Shown here in pieces: positions 25,496 to 35,047 of a DNA stretch of 64,000 bases (its first letter is position 1; each line of letters starts with the position of its first letter). Source of the stretch: Enterobacter sp. 638 (GTDB lineage: Bacteria > Pseudomonadota > Gammaproteobacteria > Enterobacterales > Enterobacteriaceae); the NCBI RefSeq assembly GCF_000016325.1, contig NC_009436.1, forward strand, positions 2,480,001 through 2,544,000. The letters run 5' to 3'. The notes beneath the pieces are model-generated. The model was not told where the DNA came from. It did no database searches and was given only the letters and a program-made list of their open reading frames with translations. The position numbers and the translations under genes are program-made.

Positions 25496-28003
25496 TTATA
25501 CAACTGTATTAACCTCAGCCACTAACCCTTTCAGTTCCGGCACGCATGACCCGCAGTTGGTCCCACAGCGCAGCTTCGCGCCTAGCGCCGCAACTGAATC
25601 GCACCCGCCCGCAATCGCCTCACGGAGGGTGTTTTCTCCCACGCCAAAGCAGCTACAGATTATCCGTCCTGGGTCTTTGCGCTCGCCAGGACTTTGGCCA
25701 TCCAACAACGCGTGACGTTCAAAGAGCGCAGACGGCGGCGTCTGAAACGCCGACACAATAAAATCATGTGCCAGCGCTGACCGCGCTTTTCCTTCCCAGA
25801 ATCCCAGCATCAAATCGCCGTTATGCCATGCCAGCATGCTGCTACGCTCGCCGGTCTGGGCAATCTGTAACTGCCAGCCCTTCGCGCTACAGTGCGCCAG
25901 AATCACCTCTGACAGCGCTTTGTCACTCGCCAGCGTCAGACGTTCAACACCCACCGTTGCCTTGCACCACCAGTGGGCAAAAGCGGGCAATTCCGGCAAC
26001 TCACGAGCGTAAAGTTCACCCTGCCAGCCAGGCTGCCACGGCATGATCCTTATCGCCGTTTGTTTACTCTCTGGCTGACCGGAATGCGGATCGCAACGCC
26101 TTTCCACCAGCGCGTTCACCTTTCCCTGACGCGCAAAACGGTTATTCCAGTGCATCGGGGTAAACACTTCACCGTCTCGTTGCCCCGCACTCACATTGAC
26201 GCGCGCGACCATCACCCCGCGCGGCGAACTCAGGCGGGCCAGTTGGCCGTCCTGCAACGCAAAACGCGCGGCATCGGCCGCCGAGACATCCACCTGCGGC
26301 TCGGCGATATGCTGCATCAGCCGCGGAACATATCCCGTGCGGGTCATGGTGTGCCACTGATCGCGGATACGACCGCTGTTCAGAATCAGCGGATAAAGCG
26401 CATCGGGTACCGCGCCATGATGTTCCGGCTCTACCGGGATAATTCTCCGCACCGGCATTTCACCTGTTGCCCATTGATACGGCTCCAAATCATCCCACTG
26501 CTGACGCGTTAACGTGACAAGGTCACGTAAGTTAAACGCCCTCGCACCCGTGTTTTCAAACGCCGACAGCGCGGCGTGTTCGCAGAAAATTTCCTGCGGA
26601 TGCTGCCAGTTAAACGCGGCAACGTAACCCAGTTTTTTGGCTATCTCAGCGATAATCCACCAGTCCGGTTTTGCCTCGCCCGGCGCGGGCAAAAACGCAC
26701 GCTGACGCGAAATCCGGCGTTCAGAGTTGGTGACTGTCCCGTTTTTCTCCCCCCAACCGAGCGCCGGAAAACGGATATGCGCAAAGCGACTGGTGTCCGT
26801 ATCACGCATGACTTCGGAGACGATCACCAGCGGACACGCCGCCAGCGCCTGACACACGGCGTGGCTATCAGGCAGCGAAACGGCAGGATTGGTTCCCATA
26901 ATCCACACGGCTTTCACTTCACCGCGCGCAATGGCGTCAAACAGTTCGACCGCCATCAGCCCTGGCGTCTGCGCCAGCCGCTCGGTTCCCCAGAAACGGG
27001 CCACGCGCGCGAGATCGTCTGGCTCAAAATTCATGTGTGCGGCCAACTGATTGGCCAGCCCGCCCACTTCTCGCCCGCCCATCGCATTAGGCTGTCCGGT
27101 CAACGAAAACGGTCCGCAGCCTTCACGGGCAAATTTCCCGCTGGCAAGATGGACGTTAATAATCGCGTTGCACTTGTCGCTCCCGCTCGTCGACTGGTTG
27201 ATGCCCATGGTGAAGAGCGTGACGGCGCGCGGCGCGTCGCTGAACCAGCGATAAAACGTCTCTACGTCCGCGAGCGTTAATCCGCAAAATTCCGCCACGC
27301 GCGGCGCAGGCCAGCTATTTTCGCCCTGAATATGATTGAGCAGTCCGACAAATAATCCCGCATCGCTGCCCGGCAGCAACGCGAGATGCAGATCGGCGAT
27401 ATCACAGGTCGCGGTTTGGCGGGGATCGATAACCACCACCTTTAACGCCGGGTTAGCGGCGCGCGCCTGCACCAGCCGTTGATAAAGCACCGGATGCGTC
27501 CAGGCGGCATTCGATCCCACCAGCACCACCAGATCGGTCTTTTCGATATCGTCGTAGCTGCACGGGACGATATCTTCGCCAAACGCGCGCTTATAGCCGG
27601 TTACGGCCGAGGACATACACAGCCGCGAATTGGTGTCGATATTCGCCGCGCCAATGAATCCCTTCATCAGCTTATTGGCCGCGTAGTAATCTTCCGTCAG
27701 GAGTTGGCCGGAGGCATAAAACGCCACGGCCTGCGGGCCATCAGTCGCGATAATCTCCCGTAAACGCTCGCCCGCAATATCCAGCGCCTGTGACCAGTCA
27801 ACCTCAACATCGTCGATCATCGGGCGTAATAACCGCCCTTCCAGGCCGGTTGTTTCCCCCAGCGCCGAGCCTTTGACACACAATCTGCCGTAATTTGCCG
27901 GATGCGTTTCGTCACCGCGCACGCGCACTTCGCCATTCGTTACGCTTGCCACCACGCCACAGCCGACACCGCAATACGGGCACGTCGTTCGGGTTTCTGT
28001 CAT
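25496..28003 (-). CDS. nasA: Assimilatory nitrate reductase catalytic subunit NasA
   Basis: NasA reduces nitrate to nitrite in the cytoplasm for use as nitrogen. The 835-residue protein starts MTETRTTCPYCGVGCGVVAS, with the [4Fe-4S] ligands CPYCGVGC and a further cysteine in GRLCVKGSA, then the bis-MGD molybdopterin domains, ending in a BFD-like [2Fe-2S] module (ICSCFGVGENTL ... CGTNCGSCVPELKG). That module accepts electrons from the flavoprotein partner. The ATG at 28003 overlaps the stop of the preceding gene as ATGA. The open frame upstream is antisense-like arginine-rich sequence and is not part of the protein. It is the last gene of the nas operon. Closest known relative by architecture is Klebsiella oxytoca NasA. 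Confidence 0.95.
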   Translation of the reverse strand: MTETRTTCPYCGVGCGVVASVTNGEVRVRGDETHPANYGRLCVKGSALGETTGLEGRLLRPMIDDVEVDWSQALDIAGERLREIIATDGPQAVAFYASGQLLTEDYYAANKLMKGFIGAANIDTNSRLCMSSAVTGYKRAFGEDIVPCSYDDIEKTDLVVLVGSNAAWTHPVLYQRLVQARAANPALKVVVIDPRQTATCDIADLHLALLPGSDAGLFVGLLNHIQGENSWPAPRVAEFCGLTLADVETFYRWFSDAPRAVTLFTMGINQSTSGSDKCNAIINVHLASGKFAREGCGPFSLTGQPNAMGGREVGGLANQLAAHMNFEPDDLARVARFWGTERLAQTPGLMAVELFDAIARGEVKAVWIMGTNPAVSLPDSHAVCQALAACPLVIVSEVMRDTDTSRFAHIRFPALGWGEKNGTVTNSERRISRQRAFLPAPGEAKPDWWIIAEIAKKLGYVAAFNWQHPQEIFCEHAALSAFENTGARAFNLRDLVTLTRQQWDDLEPYQWATGEMPVRRIIPVEPEHHGAVPDALYPLILNSGRIRDQWHTMTRTGYVPRLMQHIAEPQVDVSAADAARFALQDGQLARLSSPRGVMVARVNVSAGQRDGEVFTPMHWNNRFARQGKVNALVERRCDPHSGQPESKQTAIRIMPWQPGWQGELYARELPELPAFAHWWCKATVGVERLTLASDKALSEVILAHCSAKGWQLQIAQTGERSSMLAWHNGDLMLGFWEGKARSALAHDFIVSAFQTPPSALFERHALLDGQSPGERKDPGRIICSCFGVGENTLREAIAGGCDSVAALGAKLRCGTNCGSCVPELKGLVAEVNTVV

Positions 28004-31000
28004 GAAGCCTCCGCGCGCATCACCAGTTCTTCGCTGCTCACCCACACTTTGTCGCCTTCGATTTTCACCGGCCAGACACGCACTGCCGGTTCGCCGCTCT
28101 CCACCTGACGCCCGTCGCGCAGGCGAATACGCTGTTTGTACAGCGGAGAGATAACGATCGGCTCGCCGCTCGTATCCCCCAGAATCCCGCGCGACAGCAC
28201 GCTGGCGCTGCTGCCCGGCTCGATATCTTCCAGCGCATACACGGCTTTGCCGAAACGGAACAGCGCGATTTGCTGTTCGCCAAGATGCGCGCCAATGCCC
28301 GCATGTTCCGGGATTTCGTCTAGTGCACAAATTTCCTGCCAGCGTTTGAAGCCCTCCGTCACCGGCGCGTTTACGCGGGTGCGGAACAGCGCCAGACGGT
28401 TCGGATCGGCGAGCGTGGTTTGCCATTCACACTGATACGTGTCGACAATCCGCGCCATCTCCTGCTCCAGTTCGTAGGCAATCCCCAGACTGTCGTTCAT
28501 GATCACATCGCGCAGATACTCGATGCCGCCCTCCAGATTGTCCATCCAGGTGCTGGTGCGTTGCAGACGGTCGGCGGTACGGATGTAAAACATCAGGAAA
28601 CGGTCCACGGTGCGCAGCAGGGTTTCGTCGTCCAGATCGCTGGCAAACAGATCCGCATGGCGTGGTTTCATGCCGCCGTTCCCGCACAGATAAAGGTTCC
28701 AGCCCTTATCGGTCGCGATCACCCCGACGTCTTTACTCTGCGCTTCGGCGCATTCGCGGGTGCAGCCTGACACCGCCATTTTGATTTTATGCGGCGCGCG
28801 CAGACCTTTGTAACGATGCTCCAGCGTCACGGCCAGGCCCGTGGAATCCTGCACGCCGTAGCGACACCACGTCGAACCGACGCAGGATTTGACGGTACGC
28901 AGCGATTTTCCGTAGGCGTGCCCGGTCTCAAATCCGGCTTCGACCATCGCCTGCCAGATCTCCGGCAGTTGCTCCAGCGTTGCGCCAAACAGGTCGATGC
29001 GCTGACCGCCGGTAATTTTGCTGTACAGTTGATAACGCTTGGCGATTTGCCCGATGGCGATCAGCCCGTCAGCGCTGACTTCACCGGCAGGCATGCGCGG
29101 AACAATCGAATACGTGCCGTCTTTTTGAATATTGGCAAAATAGCGGTCGTTGGTGTCCTGGAGCGGCAGATGCGCGGGTTTGAGCAGATATTCGTTCCAG
29201 CATGACGCCAGTACCGACCCAACCAACGGCTTGCAGATTTCGCAGCCATGCCCCTGCCCGTAGCGGGCAATCAGCTGTTCGAAGGTGTGGATGCGATTGA
29301 CGCGTACCAGGTGGTAAATTTCCTGACGCGAGTAAGCGAAGTGTTCGCAGATATCCTTTTTCACCTCCACGCCCTGCGCCGCCAGCTGGAACTCCATCAC
29401 CTGTTTCACCAGCGCGCTACACCCACCACAGCCGGTGGCAGCTTTGGTGCACTGTTTGACCGCGCCGATGTCCGTCGCCCCGGCGCTCACCGCCTGGCAG
29501 ATATCACTTTTACTGACGTTATGACAGGAGCAGATCTGCGCGCTATCCGGCAGCGCGGCAACGCCCAGCACTTTAGGCGCACTCCCCGCAACCGCCGGCA
29601 AAATCAGCGTTTCCGGATCTTTCGGCAGGCTGATGTCGTTGAGCATCATCTGCACCAGCGTCGCGTATTCGGCGGCATCGCCCACCAGCACGCCGCCGAG
29701 CAGGGTTTTCCCGTCTTCGCTGACCACGATTTTCTTGTAGATTTGCTGCGGACCGTGCGTCCACTGATAACTCTGCGCACCCGGGGTGCGGCCATGCGCA
29801 TCGCCAAAGGAGGCGACGTCAACGCCCAACAGCTTCAGTTTGGTGCTCATATCCGCGCCCGCAAACGCGTTTTCTTCCCCGGCAAGCTGTGCCGCCGCCA
29901 CGCGGGCCATCTGATAGCCAGGCGCCACCAGGCCAAAGATTTTACCTTCCCACAGGGCGCATTCGCCGATGGCAAACACGTCTTCATCCGAAGTGCGGCA
30001 ACGGTTGTCGATACTGATCCCACCGCGTTCACCGAGGGTGAGTCCACTGCTGCGTGCCAGCGCGTCCTGCGGGCGGATCCCGGCGGAAAAGACCACCATA
30101 TCGGTGTTCAGCTCGCCGCCATCGGCAAAACGCAGGACCAGGCCGTCATCGGTGCGGGCGATTTCAGTCGTCGATTTGCTGGTGTGTACACCAACGCCGA
30201 GGGCCTCGATTTTGCGGCGCAGCATCGCCGCACCGTCGTTATCAAGCTGAACCGCCATCAGGTTCGGGGCGAATTCGACCACGTCCGTTTCCAGTCCCAG
30301 TTGCTTAAGCGCATTCGCGGCTTCCAGCCCTAACAGACCGCCGCCGATCACCACGCCGCGTCGAGCATGGGCGGCATGCGCCGCGATATTGTCCAGGTCG
30401 TCCAGCGTGCGATACACAAAGCAGCCAGACAGATCGCGGCCCGGCACGGGCGGCACAAACGGATACGATCCCGTTGCCAGCACCAGTTTGTCCCAGTGAG
30501 TTTCGTGCCCACTGGCGGTGCGCACCACCCGCGCCTCGCGGTCGATATCGACGATTTGCTGTGAAAGACGCAGCTCAATGCCATTCTCGGCAAAGAAATC
30601 GCCCTGCACCAACGAGAGTGAATCGGCGTTACGATCGTCAAAATAGGCCGAGAGATGCACTCGGTCGTAGGCCGCATGGCGCTCTTCGCCAAACACGACA
30701 ATCTGATAGTGCTGATGCAAATTGCGGTTGACACAATCTTCGAGAAAATGGTGGCCGACCATACCGTGTCCAACCACCACCAGAGTAGGTTTTGTCATAG
30801 CGTTCTGTCCTGCAACCTGCGGTTGCGTAGTGAATCGATCGAACAGCCAGTCCGCCTGCGCGGGCACCGGCTTTGCCAGTAAATCGGTGAGCGTCGCCGC
30901 ACTGCGGCAATCGCCAAACATCAGCACGCCCGCAAGCGCGCCGTTGCGAATCAATAAGCGGCGGTAATGACGCGTCAGCGGATCCCACGACGTCCAGAGG

Positions 31001-31986
31001 GCATCGTCCGCCTGCGCCGTCACGCAACCGGCGCTGAACAGCTCAATGCCGGTCACTTTCAGGCGCATACCGCTGTCGCACGGAGTAAATGCGGCGCAGG
31101 TTTCACCCGCCAATCTGGCGGCCAAAATATCGGCCTGCGCCAGACACGGTGCGACCAGCCCCCACGTTTGGCCGTCAATTTCACAGCACTCGCCAATGGC
31201 ACTGACGCCGGGGTGCGAGGCTTGCATCAGGCGGTCCACCACGATCCCTTTGGCACACAGCAGCCCGCTGGCTTTCGCCAGTGCAGCGTTGGGTAATACG
31301 CCGGTCGCCAGCACCACACGCGTGGCGGGAAGCGTGCGCCCGTCAGTCAGGGTGACGGTGTGGGGAGTGATGTCGGTAATCCCCGACGCCAGTTCGCAGT
31401 GAATTCCGCGCTCGCTCAACGCCTGTTCCAGCAACGCGCCTGTCTGCGGGTCAAGCTGCTGTTCCATCAGCCACGGTCCGCGATGCACAATTGTGACGTT
31501 GTCACATGACTGGTGAAGTGCCGCAGCGGCCTCCACGCCGAGCACACCACCGCCGAGTACAACAACGGGGCCAGTTGCAGCCAGAATGGCGTTCACGTCG
31601 TTCAGGGTGCGAAAGGTAAACACGTTCGCCCCGTCGCACCCCGTTACGGGCGGAATAAACGGCTGCGATCCGGTGGCGAACACCAGTTCATCCCAGCTCA
31701 CACACCGCTGTTGCGTGCGGATTTCCCGCGCGGACAGATCCACCGCTGTCACCCTTTCACCCGTCATCACCGTCACGCCACGCGCCTGATACCAGGCGTC
31801 ATCATGAAACCGCGTGGCGGCCGCCTGTTTTTCGCCGCCCAGCACCGGGGAGAGCTGAATGCGGTTGTACGCGGGCTCCGCCTCCTCGCCGATGACGGTA
31901 ATGGCAAAGCGACCGGGTGCACGCTCGGTCAGCGACTCGATCAGTCGCGTTGCCGCCATACCGTTGCCAATAATGACCAGTCGCAT
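28000..31986 (-). CDS. nasB: NasC-NasB fused: flavoprotein plus siroheme nitrite reductase
   Basis: One 1328-residue frame joins what Klebsiella encodes as two genes. Residues 1-396 are NasC-like: an FAD/NAD(P)H oxidoreductase (start MRLVIIGNGMAATRLIESL, second Rossmann motif VVVLGGGVLGVEAAAAL) that passes electrons from NADH to NasA. Residue 397 is a methionine at 30798 starting MTKPTLVVVGHGMVGHHFLE, the N terminus of NirB-type nitrite reductase; this part has its own FAD/NAD domains, the BFD-type [2Fe-2S] ICSCHNVSKSDI and TGCGGCSA, the siroheme/[4Fe-4S] cysteines in SCVGSTWCRYG and SGCTRECAEA, and a C-terminal NirD-like Rieske-fold domain. It reduces nitrite to ammonium. An AGGA motif lies 9 bases before the internal ATG, so free NasB may also be made. 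Confidence 0.9.
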   Translation of the reverse strand: MRLVIIGNGMAATRLIESLTERAPGRFAITVIGEEAEPAYNRIQLSPVLGGEKQAAATRFHDDAWYQARGVTVMTGERVTAVDLSAREIRTQQRCVSWDELVFATGSQPFIPPVTGCDGANVFTFRTLNDVNAILAATGPVVVLGGGVLGVEAAAALHQSCDNVTIVHRGPWLMEQQLDPQTGALLEQALSERGIHCELASGITDITPHTVTLTDGRTLPATRVVLATGVLPNAALAKASGLLCAKGIVVDRLMQASHPGVSAIGECCEIDGQTWGLVAPCLAQADILAARLAGETCAAFTPCDSGMRLKVTGIELFSAGCVTAQADDALWTSWDPLTRHYRRLLIRNGALAGVLMFGDCRSAATLTDLLAKPVPAQADWLFDRFTTQPQVAGQNAMTKPTLVVVGHGMVGHHFLEDCVNRNLHQHYQIVVFGEERHAAYDRVHLSAYFDDRNADSLSLVQGDFFAENGIELRLSQQIVDIDREARVVRTASGHETHWDKLVLATGSYPFVPPVPGRDLSGCFVYRTLDDLDNIAAHAAHARRGVVIGGGLLGLEAANALKQLGLETDVVEFAPNLMAVQLDNDGAAMLRRKIEALGVGVHTSKSTTEIARTDDGLVLRFADGGELNTDMVVFSAGIRPQDALARSSGLTLGERGGISIDNRCRTSDEDVFAIGECALWEGKIFGLVAPGYQMARVAAAQLAGEENAFAGADMSTKLKLLGVDVASFGDAHGRTPGAQSYQWTHGPQQIYKKIVVSEDGKTLLGGVLVGDAAEYATLVQMMLNDISLPKDPETLILPAVAGSAPKVLGVAALPDSAQICSCHNVSKSDICQAVSAGATDIGAVKQCTKAATGCGGCSALVKQVMEFQLAAQGVEVKKDICEHFAYSRQEIYHLVRVNRIHTFEQLIARYGQGHGCEICKPLVGSVLASCWNEYLLKPAHLPLQDTNDRYFANIQKDGTYSIVPRMPAGEVSADGLIAIGQIAKRYQLYSKITGGQRIDLFGATLEQLPEIWQAMVEAGFETGHAYGKSLRTVKSCVGSTWCRYGVQDSTGLAVTLEHRYKGLRAPHKIKMAVSGCTRECAEAQSKDVGVIATDKGWNLYLCGNGGMKPRHADLFASDLDDETLLRTVDRFLMFYIRTADRLQRTSTWMDNLEGGIEYLRDVIMNDSLGIAYELEQEMARIVDTYQCEWQTTLADPNRLALFRTRVNAPVTEGFKRWQEICALDEIPEHAGIGAHLGEQQIALFRFGKAVYALEDIEPGSSASVLSRGILGDTSGEPIVISPLYKQRIRLRDGRQVESGEPAVRVWPVKIEGDKVWVSSEELVMRAEAS

Positions 31987-31996
31987 CGTTAACTCC

Positions 31997-32785
31997 TCAG
32001 GCCGCTTTCGGCTGTTTTTCGTAGAGGAAGCGCAGAACTTGCTGGCGCATGTGGTGATAGCGGCTGTCCTCCGCCAGTTGCACGCGATTGCGCGGACGCG
32101 GTAAATCGACCTGCAAAATCTCGCCCACCGTGGCTGCCGGCCCGTTGGTCATCATCAGCACGCGATCGGAGAGCAGCACCGCTTCGTCGACATCGTGGGT
32201 GATCAGCACGATGGTGGTGTTCAGCTCCTGCTGGATTTTCATGACCGAATCCTGCAGATGCGCGCGGGTCAATGCATCCAGCGCGCCAAAAGGCTCGTCC
32301 ATCAGCAACACTTTTGGCTTCATCGCCAGCGCCCGCGCGATGCCCACGCGCTGCTTCATCCCACCGGAGATTTCCCCCGGACGTTTATGCAGCGCATGAC
32401 CCATCTGCACGCGATCGAGATTGTGTTCGATCCACTCCTTGCGCTCCGCTTTGCTCATGGTACGGCGGAAAACCTGATCTACCGCCAGCGCCACGTTGTC
32501 GAAACAGGTCAGCCACGGCAGCAACGAGTGGTTCTGGAACACCACCGCGCGTTCCGGGCCCGGCCCGGCGATTTCGCGGTTATCGCAGATCAGCCCACCT
32601 TCTGTGGGTAACGTGATCCCGGCGATAAGGTTCAGCAGCGTGGATTTGCCGCAGCCGGAGTGGCCAATCAGACTGACGGTTTCGCCTTCGTGGATATCAA
32701 AAGAGACGTTTTGCAGCGCCAGAAACTCGCCGCTGGCGGTGGAAAAACGCTGGCTTACGCCCTGTACCTGAATTAATGGTTTCAT
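31997..32785 (-). CDS. nasD: Nitrate ABC transporter ATP-binding protein NasD
   Basis: NasD powers nitrate/nitrite uptake by the NasFED transporter. The 262-residue protein has the Walker A motif GHSGCGKSTLLNLIAG, the ABC signature SGGMKQRVGIARAL, Walker B VLLMDEPFGALD and the switch histidine in VLITHDVDEA. It belongs to the NrtD/SsuB/TauB type of ATPases. It lies 9 bases after nasE and 10 bases before the fused nasCB gene in the operon. Confidence 0.95.
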   Translation of the reverse strand: MKPLIQVQGVSQRFSTASGEFLALQNVSFDIHEGETVSLIGHSGCGKSTLLNLIAGITLPTEGGLICDNREIAGPGPERAVVFQNHSLLPWLTCFDNVALAVDQVFRRTMSKAERKEWIEHNLDRVQMGHALHKRPGEISGGMKQRVGIARALAMKPKVLLMDEPFGALDALTRAHLQDSVMKIQQELNTTIVLITHDVDEAVLLSDRVLMMTNGPAATVGEILQVDLPRPRNRVQLAEDSRYHHMRQQVLRFLYEKQPKAA

Positions 32786-32794
32786 GTTCGTTCC

Positions 32795-33676
32795 TTATTT
32801 TTCCTGCCAGCTAAAACGACGGGCAATCAGCATCAGCCCCTGCTCCAGCAGCAACCCGACCACGCCGATGATGACGATGGCGATGAGAATGTTTTCGACG
32901 TTGAGATTGTTCCACTCGTTCCAGATCCAGAAGCCGATCCCCACGCCCCCAGTCAGCATTTCGGCGGCGACAATCACCAGCCACGCAATGCCAATCGAGA
33001 GCCGCACGCCTGTCAACACAGCGGGCAACACGGCCGGAAACAGAATGCGGCGCATGATGGTCCACTCAGAAAGTTGCAATACCCGCGCGACGTTGAGGTA
33101 GTCCTGCGGAATACGGCGCACCCCTTCGGCGGTGTTGATCACCATCGGCCAGATAGAACAGATGAAAATGGTCCAGCTCGACGCCGGTTCCGCTTTCTGG
33201 AACAGCAGCAGACCGATAGGCAGCCACGCCAGCGGGCTGACTGGGCGCAGAAGGGCAATAAGCGGGGTGAACATGCGCGAGAAAAAGGTGAATCGTCCAA
33301 TCAGGAAACCGAGCGGAATGCCGACAATCGCCGCCAGCCCGAATCCAATCGCCACGCGCTGGAGCGAGGCGAGAATGTTCCAGCCAATCCCCATGTCGTT
33401 CGGTCCGTCACGGTAAAACGGATCGGCAAACAGCGTGATAGCGGAATCAAGCGTACTGAGCGGCGTAGGGAAACCTTTGCTGTTGATCGCGGCCAGTTGC
33501 CATAACACCACCAGCAATCCCAACCCCAGAAACGCCGGGATCACGCGCTGGAGAAATTCATTTATCCGGCGGGCAAACGCCGGTGCACGGCGACGAACCT
33601 GAACCGGTGGCAGCGTGATGACTTCACCGCTGACGGACTTTTCAGCCACGATCTGTGTAGTTTGCATCTGTTTCAT
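32795..33676 (-). CDS. nasE: Nitrate ABC transporter permease NasE
   Basis: NasE is the inner-membrane permease for nitrate. The 293-residue protein has a cytoplasmic N-terminal tail of about 60 residues, then six hydrophobic helices starting near VIPAFLGLGLLVVLWQ, with the permease EAA-loop in EGVRRIPQDYLNVARVLQLS that contacts NasD. I start at the ATG at 33676, giving MKQMQTTQIVAEK, one base before the nasF stop; an in-frame start further upstream would lie inside nasF and adds non-membrane, arginine-rich sequence. Confidence 0.94.
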   Translation of the reverse strand: MKQMQTTQIVAEKSVSGEVITLPPVQVRRRAPAFARRINEFLQRVIPAFLGLGLLVVLWQLAAINSKGFPTPLSTLDSAITLFADPFYRDGPNDMGIGWNILASLQRVAIGFGLAAIVGIPLGFLIGRFTFFSRMFTPLIALLRPVSPLAWLPIGLLLFQKAEPASSWTIFICSIWPMVINTAEGVRRIPQDYLNVARVLQLSEWTIMRRILFPAVLPAVLTGVRLSIGIAWLVIVAAEMLTGGVGIGFWIWNEWNNLNVENILIAIVIIGVVGLLLEQGLMLIARRFSWQEK

Positions 33677-33677
33677 T

Positions 33678-34925
33678 TCATGCCCCTTTACGGTGAATGG
33701 CGAAGCGACTGGCGTAGCCTTCAGGATCGGTGCCGTTCCAGACGGTGCCGTCCATAAGTGTGCTGCTGCGCATGGGTGACGACGGCGTGCTGATCCCGCC
33801 CACGGCGGTAGCGGCGTCCTGCCAGACGGCGGTCTGATTAATGCGTTGTGCAATTCCGGCGTAATCCGGTTCGGTTTTCAGCAGGCCCCAGCGGCGGAAC
33901 TGAGTCAGGAACCACATGCCGTCGGAGTGCCACGGGTAGCTGACCGCGCCGTCGTTGAAGAAACGAATCGGATGGGCATCCTGCCAGCGCTGGCCGATGC
34001 CGTTATCGTATTCGCCCAGCATGCGGCCGGTGAGATACTGCTCTTTGGTGTTAAGCCAGGCGCGACGCGAGAGAATGAGCGCCGTTTCACGTTTGTTTTC
34101 CGGTGAGGCATCAATCCAGCGAGCGGCCTCCATCACGGCGCAGACCAGCGCGCGCGCGGTGTGCGGATTTTTCTCGACCCAGTCGCGGCGCGTGCCGAGA
34201 ATTTTCTCCGGATGTTCCGGCCAGATGGATTGTGAGGTAGCGGCGGTAAAGCCGATTCGGTCGTTGATAGCACGGGCGTTCCACGGTTCGCCAACGCAAA
34301 AACCAACCATGTTGCCGATGCGCATGTTCATCACCATCTGCGGCGGCGGAACCACTACGGTGCGCACATCGTCAAACGGATTGATGCCCGCGCTCGCCAG
34401 CCAGTAATAGAGCCACATGGCGTGCGTGCCGGTTGGGAAGGTATGGGCGAAACTGTAAGTGCCGGGGGCCTGCTGCTGAATCAGCTTTTTCAGCCCGTCA
34501 ACGTCGCGCACGCCTTTATCCAGCAGATCGTTTGAAAGTGTGATGGCCTGACCGTTGTGGTTCAGGGTCATCAGATTGGCCATCGGCTGCGGTTTACCGG
34601 CGATACCCAGCTCTAGTCCGTACAGCAGGCCATACAGAATGTGTGCCGCGTCCAGTTCACCGGCGACTAGTTTGTCGCGCACTGCAGCCCAGCTGGCTTC
34701 TTTCGTGGGCACAATCGTAATGCCGTATTTTTTGTCAAAACCTTTTAGCGCGGCGATCACCAGCGGTGCGCAGTCGGTCAGCGGGATAAAGCCCACGCGC
34801 ACCGTCTCCAGCTCCGGTTTATCCGAGCCTGCCGCCCACGCAGAGTGCATGACGCCTGGAAGCAGCATCGCCCCGCTCGCTATTGCGCTTGCCTGTAAAA
34901 ATCGCCGTCTCGTCCAGTTCACCAT
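33678..34925 (-). CDS. nasF: Periplasmic nitrate-binding protein NasF
   Basis: NasF binds nitrate in the periplasm and delivers it to NasE. The 415-residue protein starts MVNWTRRRFLQASAIASG, a twin-arginine (Tat) signal with cleavage likely near HSAWAAG, about residue 32. The body is an NrtA/SsuA-type two-lobed binding protein (VGFIPLTDCAPLVIAALKGF). The ATG at 34925 has GGGAG upstream and begins exactly at the Tat signal; an alternative upstream in-frame start is inside the leader hairpin. It is the first gene of the operon, preceded by an antitermination leader and a sigma-54 promoter. Confidence 0.95.
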   Translation of the reverse strand: MVNWTRRRFLQASAIASGAMLLPGVMHSAWAAGSDKPELETVRVGFIPLTDCAPLVIAALKGFDKKYGITIVPTKEASWAAVRDKLVAGELDAAHILYGLLYGLELGIAGKPQPMANLMTLNHNGQAITLSNDLLDKGVRDVDGLKKLIQQQAPGTYSFAHTFPTGTHAMWLYYWLASAGINPFDDVRTVVVPPPQMVMNMRIGNMVGFCVGEPWNARAINDRIGFTAATSQSIWPEHPEKILGTRRDWVEKNPHTARALVCAVMEAARWIDASPENKRETALILSRRAWLNTKEQYLTGRMLGEYDNGIGQRWQDAHPIRFFNDGAVSYPWHSDGMWFLTQFRRWGLLKTEPDYAGIAQRINQTAVWQDAATAVGGISTPSSPMRSSTLMDGTVWNGTDPEGYASRFAIHRKGA

Positions 34926-34946
34926 GCTCACTCCCGAAAAAAAGCC

Positions 34947-34986
34947 AAAAAAAAGCGCCCGCCAATGCCGAAGCATTGCTGGACGC
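34947..34986 (-). terminator. Leader terminator of the nas operon
   Basis: On the minus strand a stem GCGTCCAGCAATGC / GCATTGGCGGGCGC, with a two-base internal mismatch and a TTCG loop, is followed by eight T. It is placed between the promoter and nasF, so it would stop transcription unless antiterminated. This matches the factor-independent terminator of the Klebsiella nasF leader. Confidence 0.88.
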
Positions 34987-35024
34987 CTTTATCCTGAAAA
35001 CGAACGCACCGCCGTTGGCGCGTC
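34981..35024 (-). promoter_or_regulatory. NasR-responsive ANTAR antiterminator (two hexaloop hairpins)
   Basis: Two small hairpins follow each other on the minus strand. The first (35003-35024) has an eight-pair stem with two G-U pairs and the six-base loop AACGGC. The second (34981-34994) has stem GGAT/GTCC and loop AAAGGC. Both loops have A at position 1 and G at position 4, the defining feature of RNA bound by ANTAR proteins. The 3' arm GTCC of the second hairpin is part of the terminator stem, so the two structures exclude each other. NasR bound to nitrate would stabilise the hexaloops and let RNA polymerase pass. Confidence 0.85.
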
Positions 35025-35047
35025 GTTAAAATTTGTTAATCTGATAA

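Noticed and set aside
28004..28426. N-terminal extension of NasA of about 140 residues
   Set aside because: It runs inside the coding region of the fused nasCB gene in another frame and is arginine-rich out-of-frame sequence; the ATGA overlap gives the real start at 28003.
29248..30333. Long plus-strand open frame of 361 codons inside the nitrite reductase gene
   Set aside because: It is antisense to conserved nasB sequence, histidine- and arginine-rich, with no domain and no start signal; GC-rich third positions produce such frames.
33677..33853. N-terminal extension of NasE
   Set aside because: It lies inside nasF in another frame and has no family resemblance; the ATG at 33676 fits the operon spacing.
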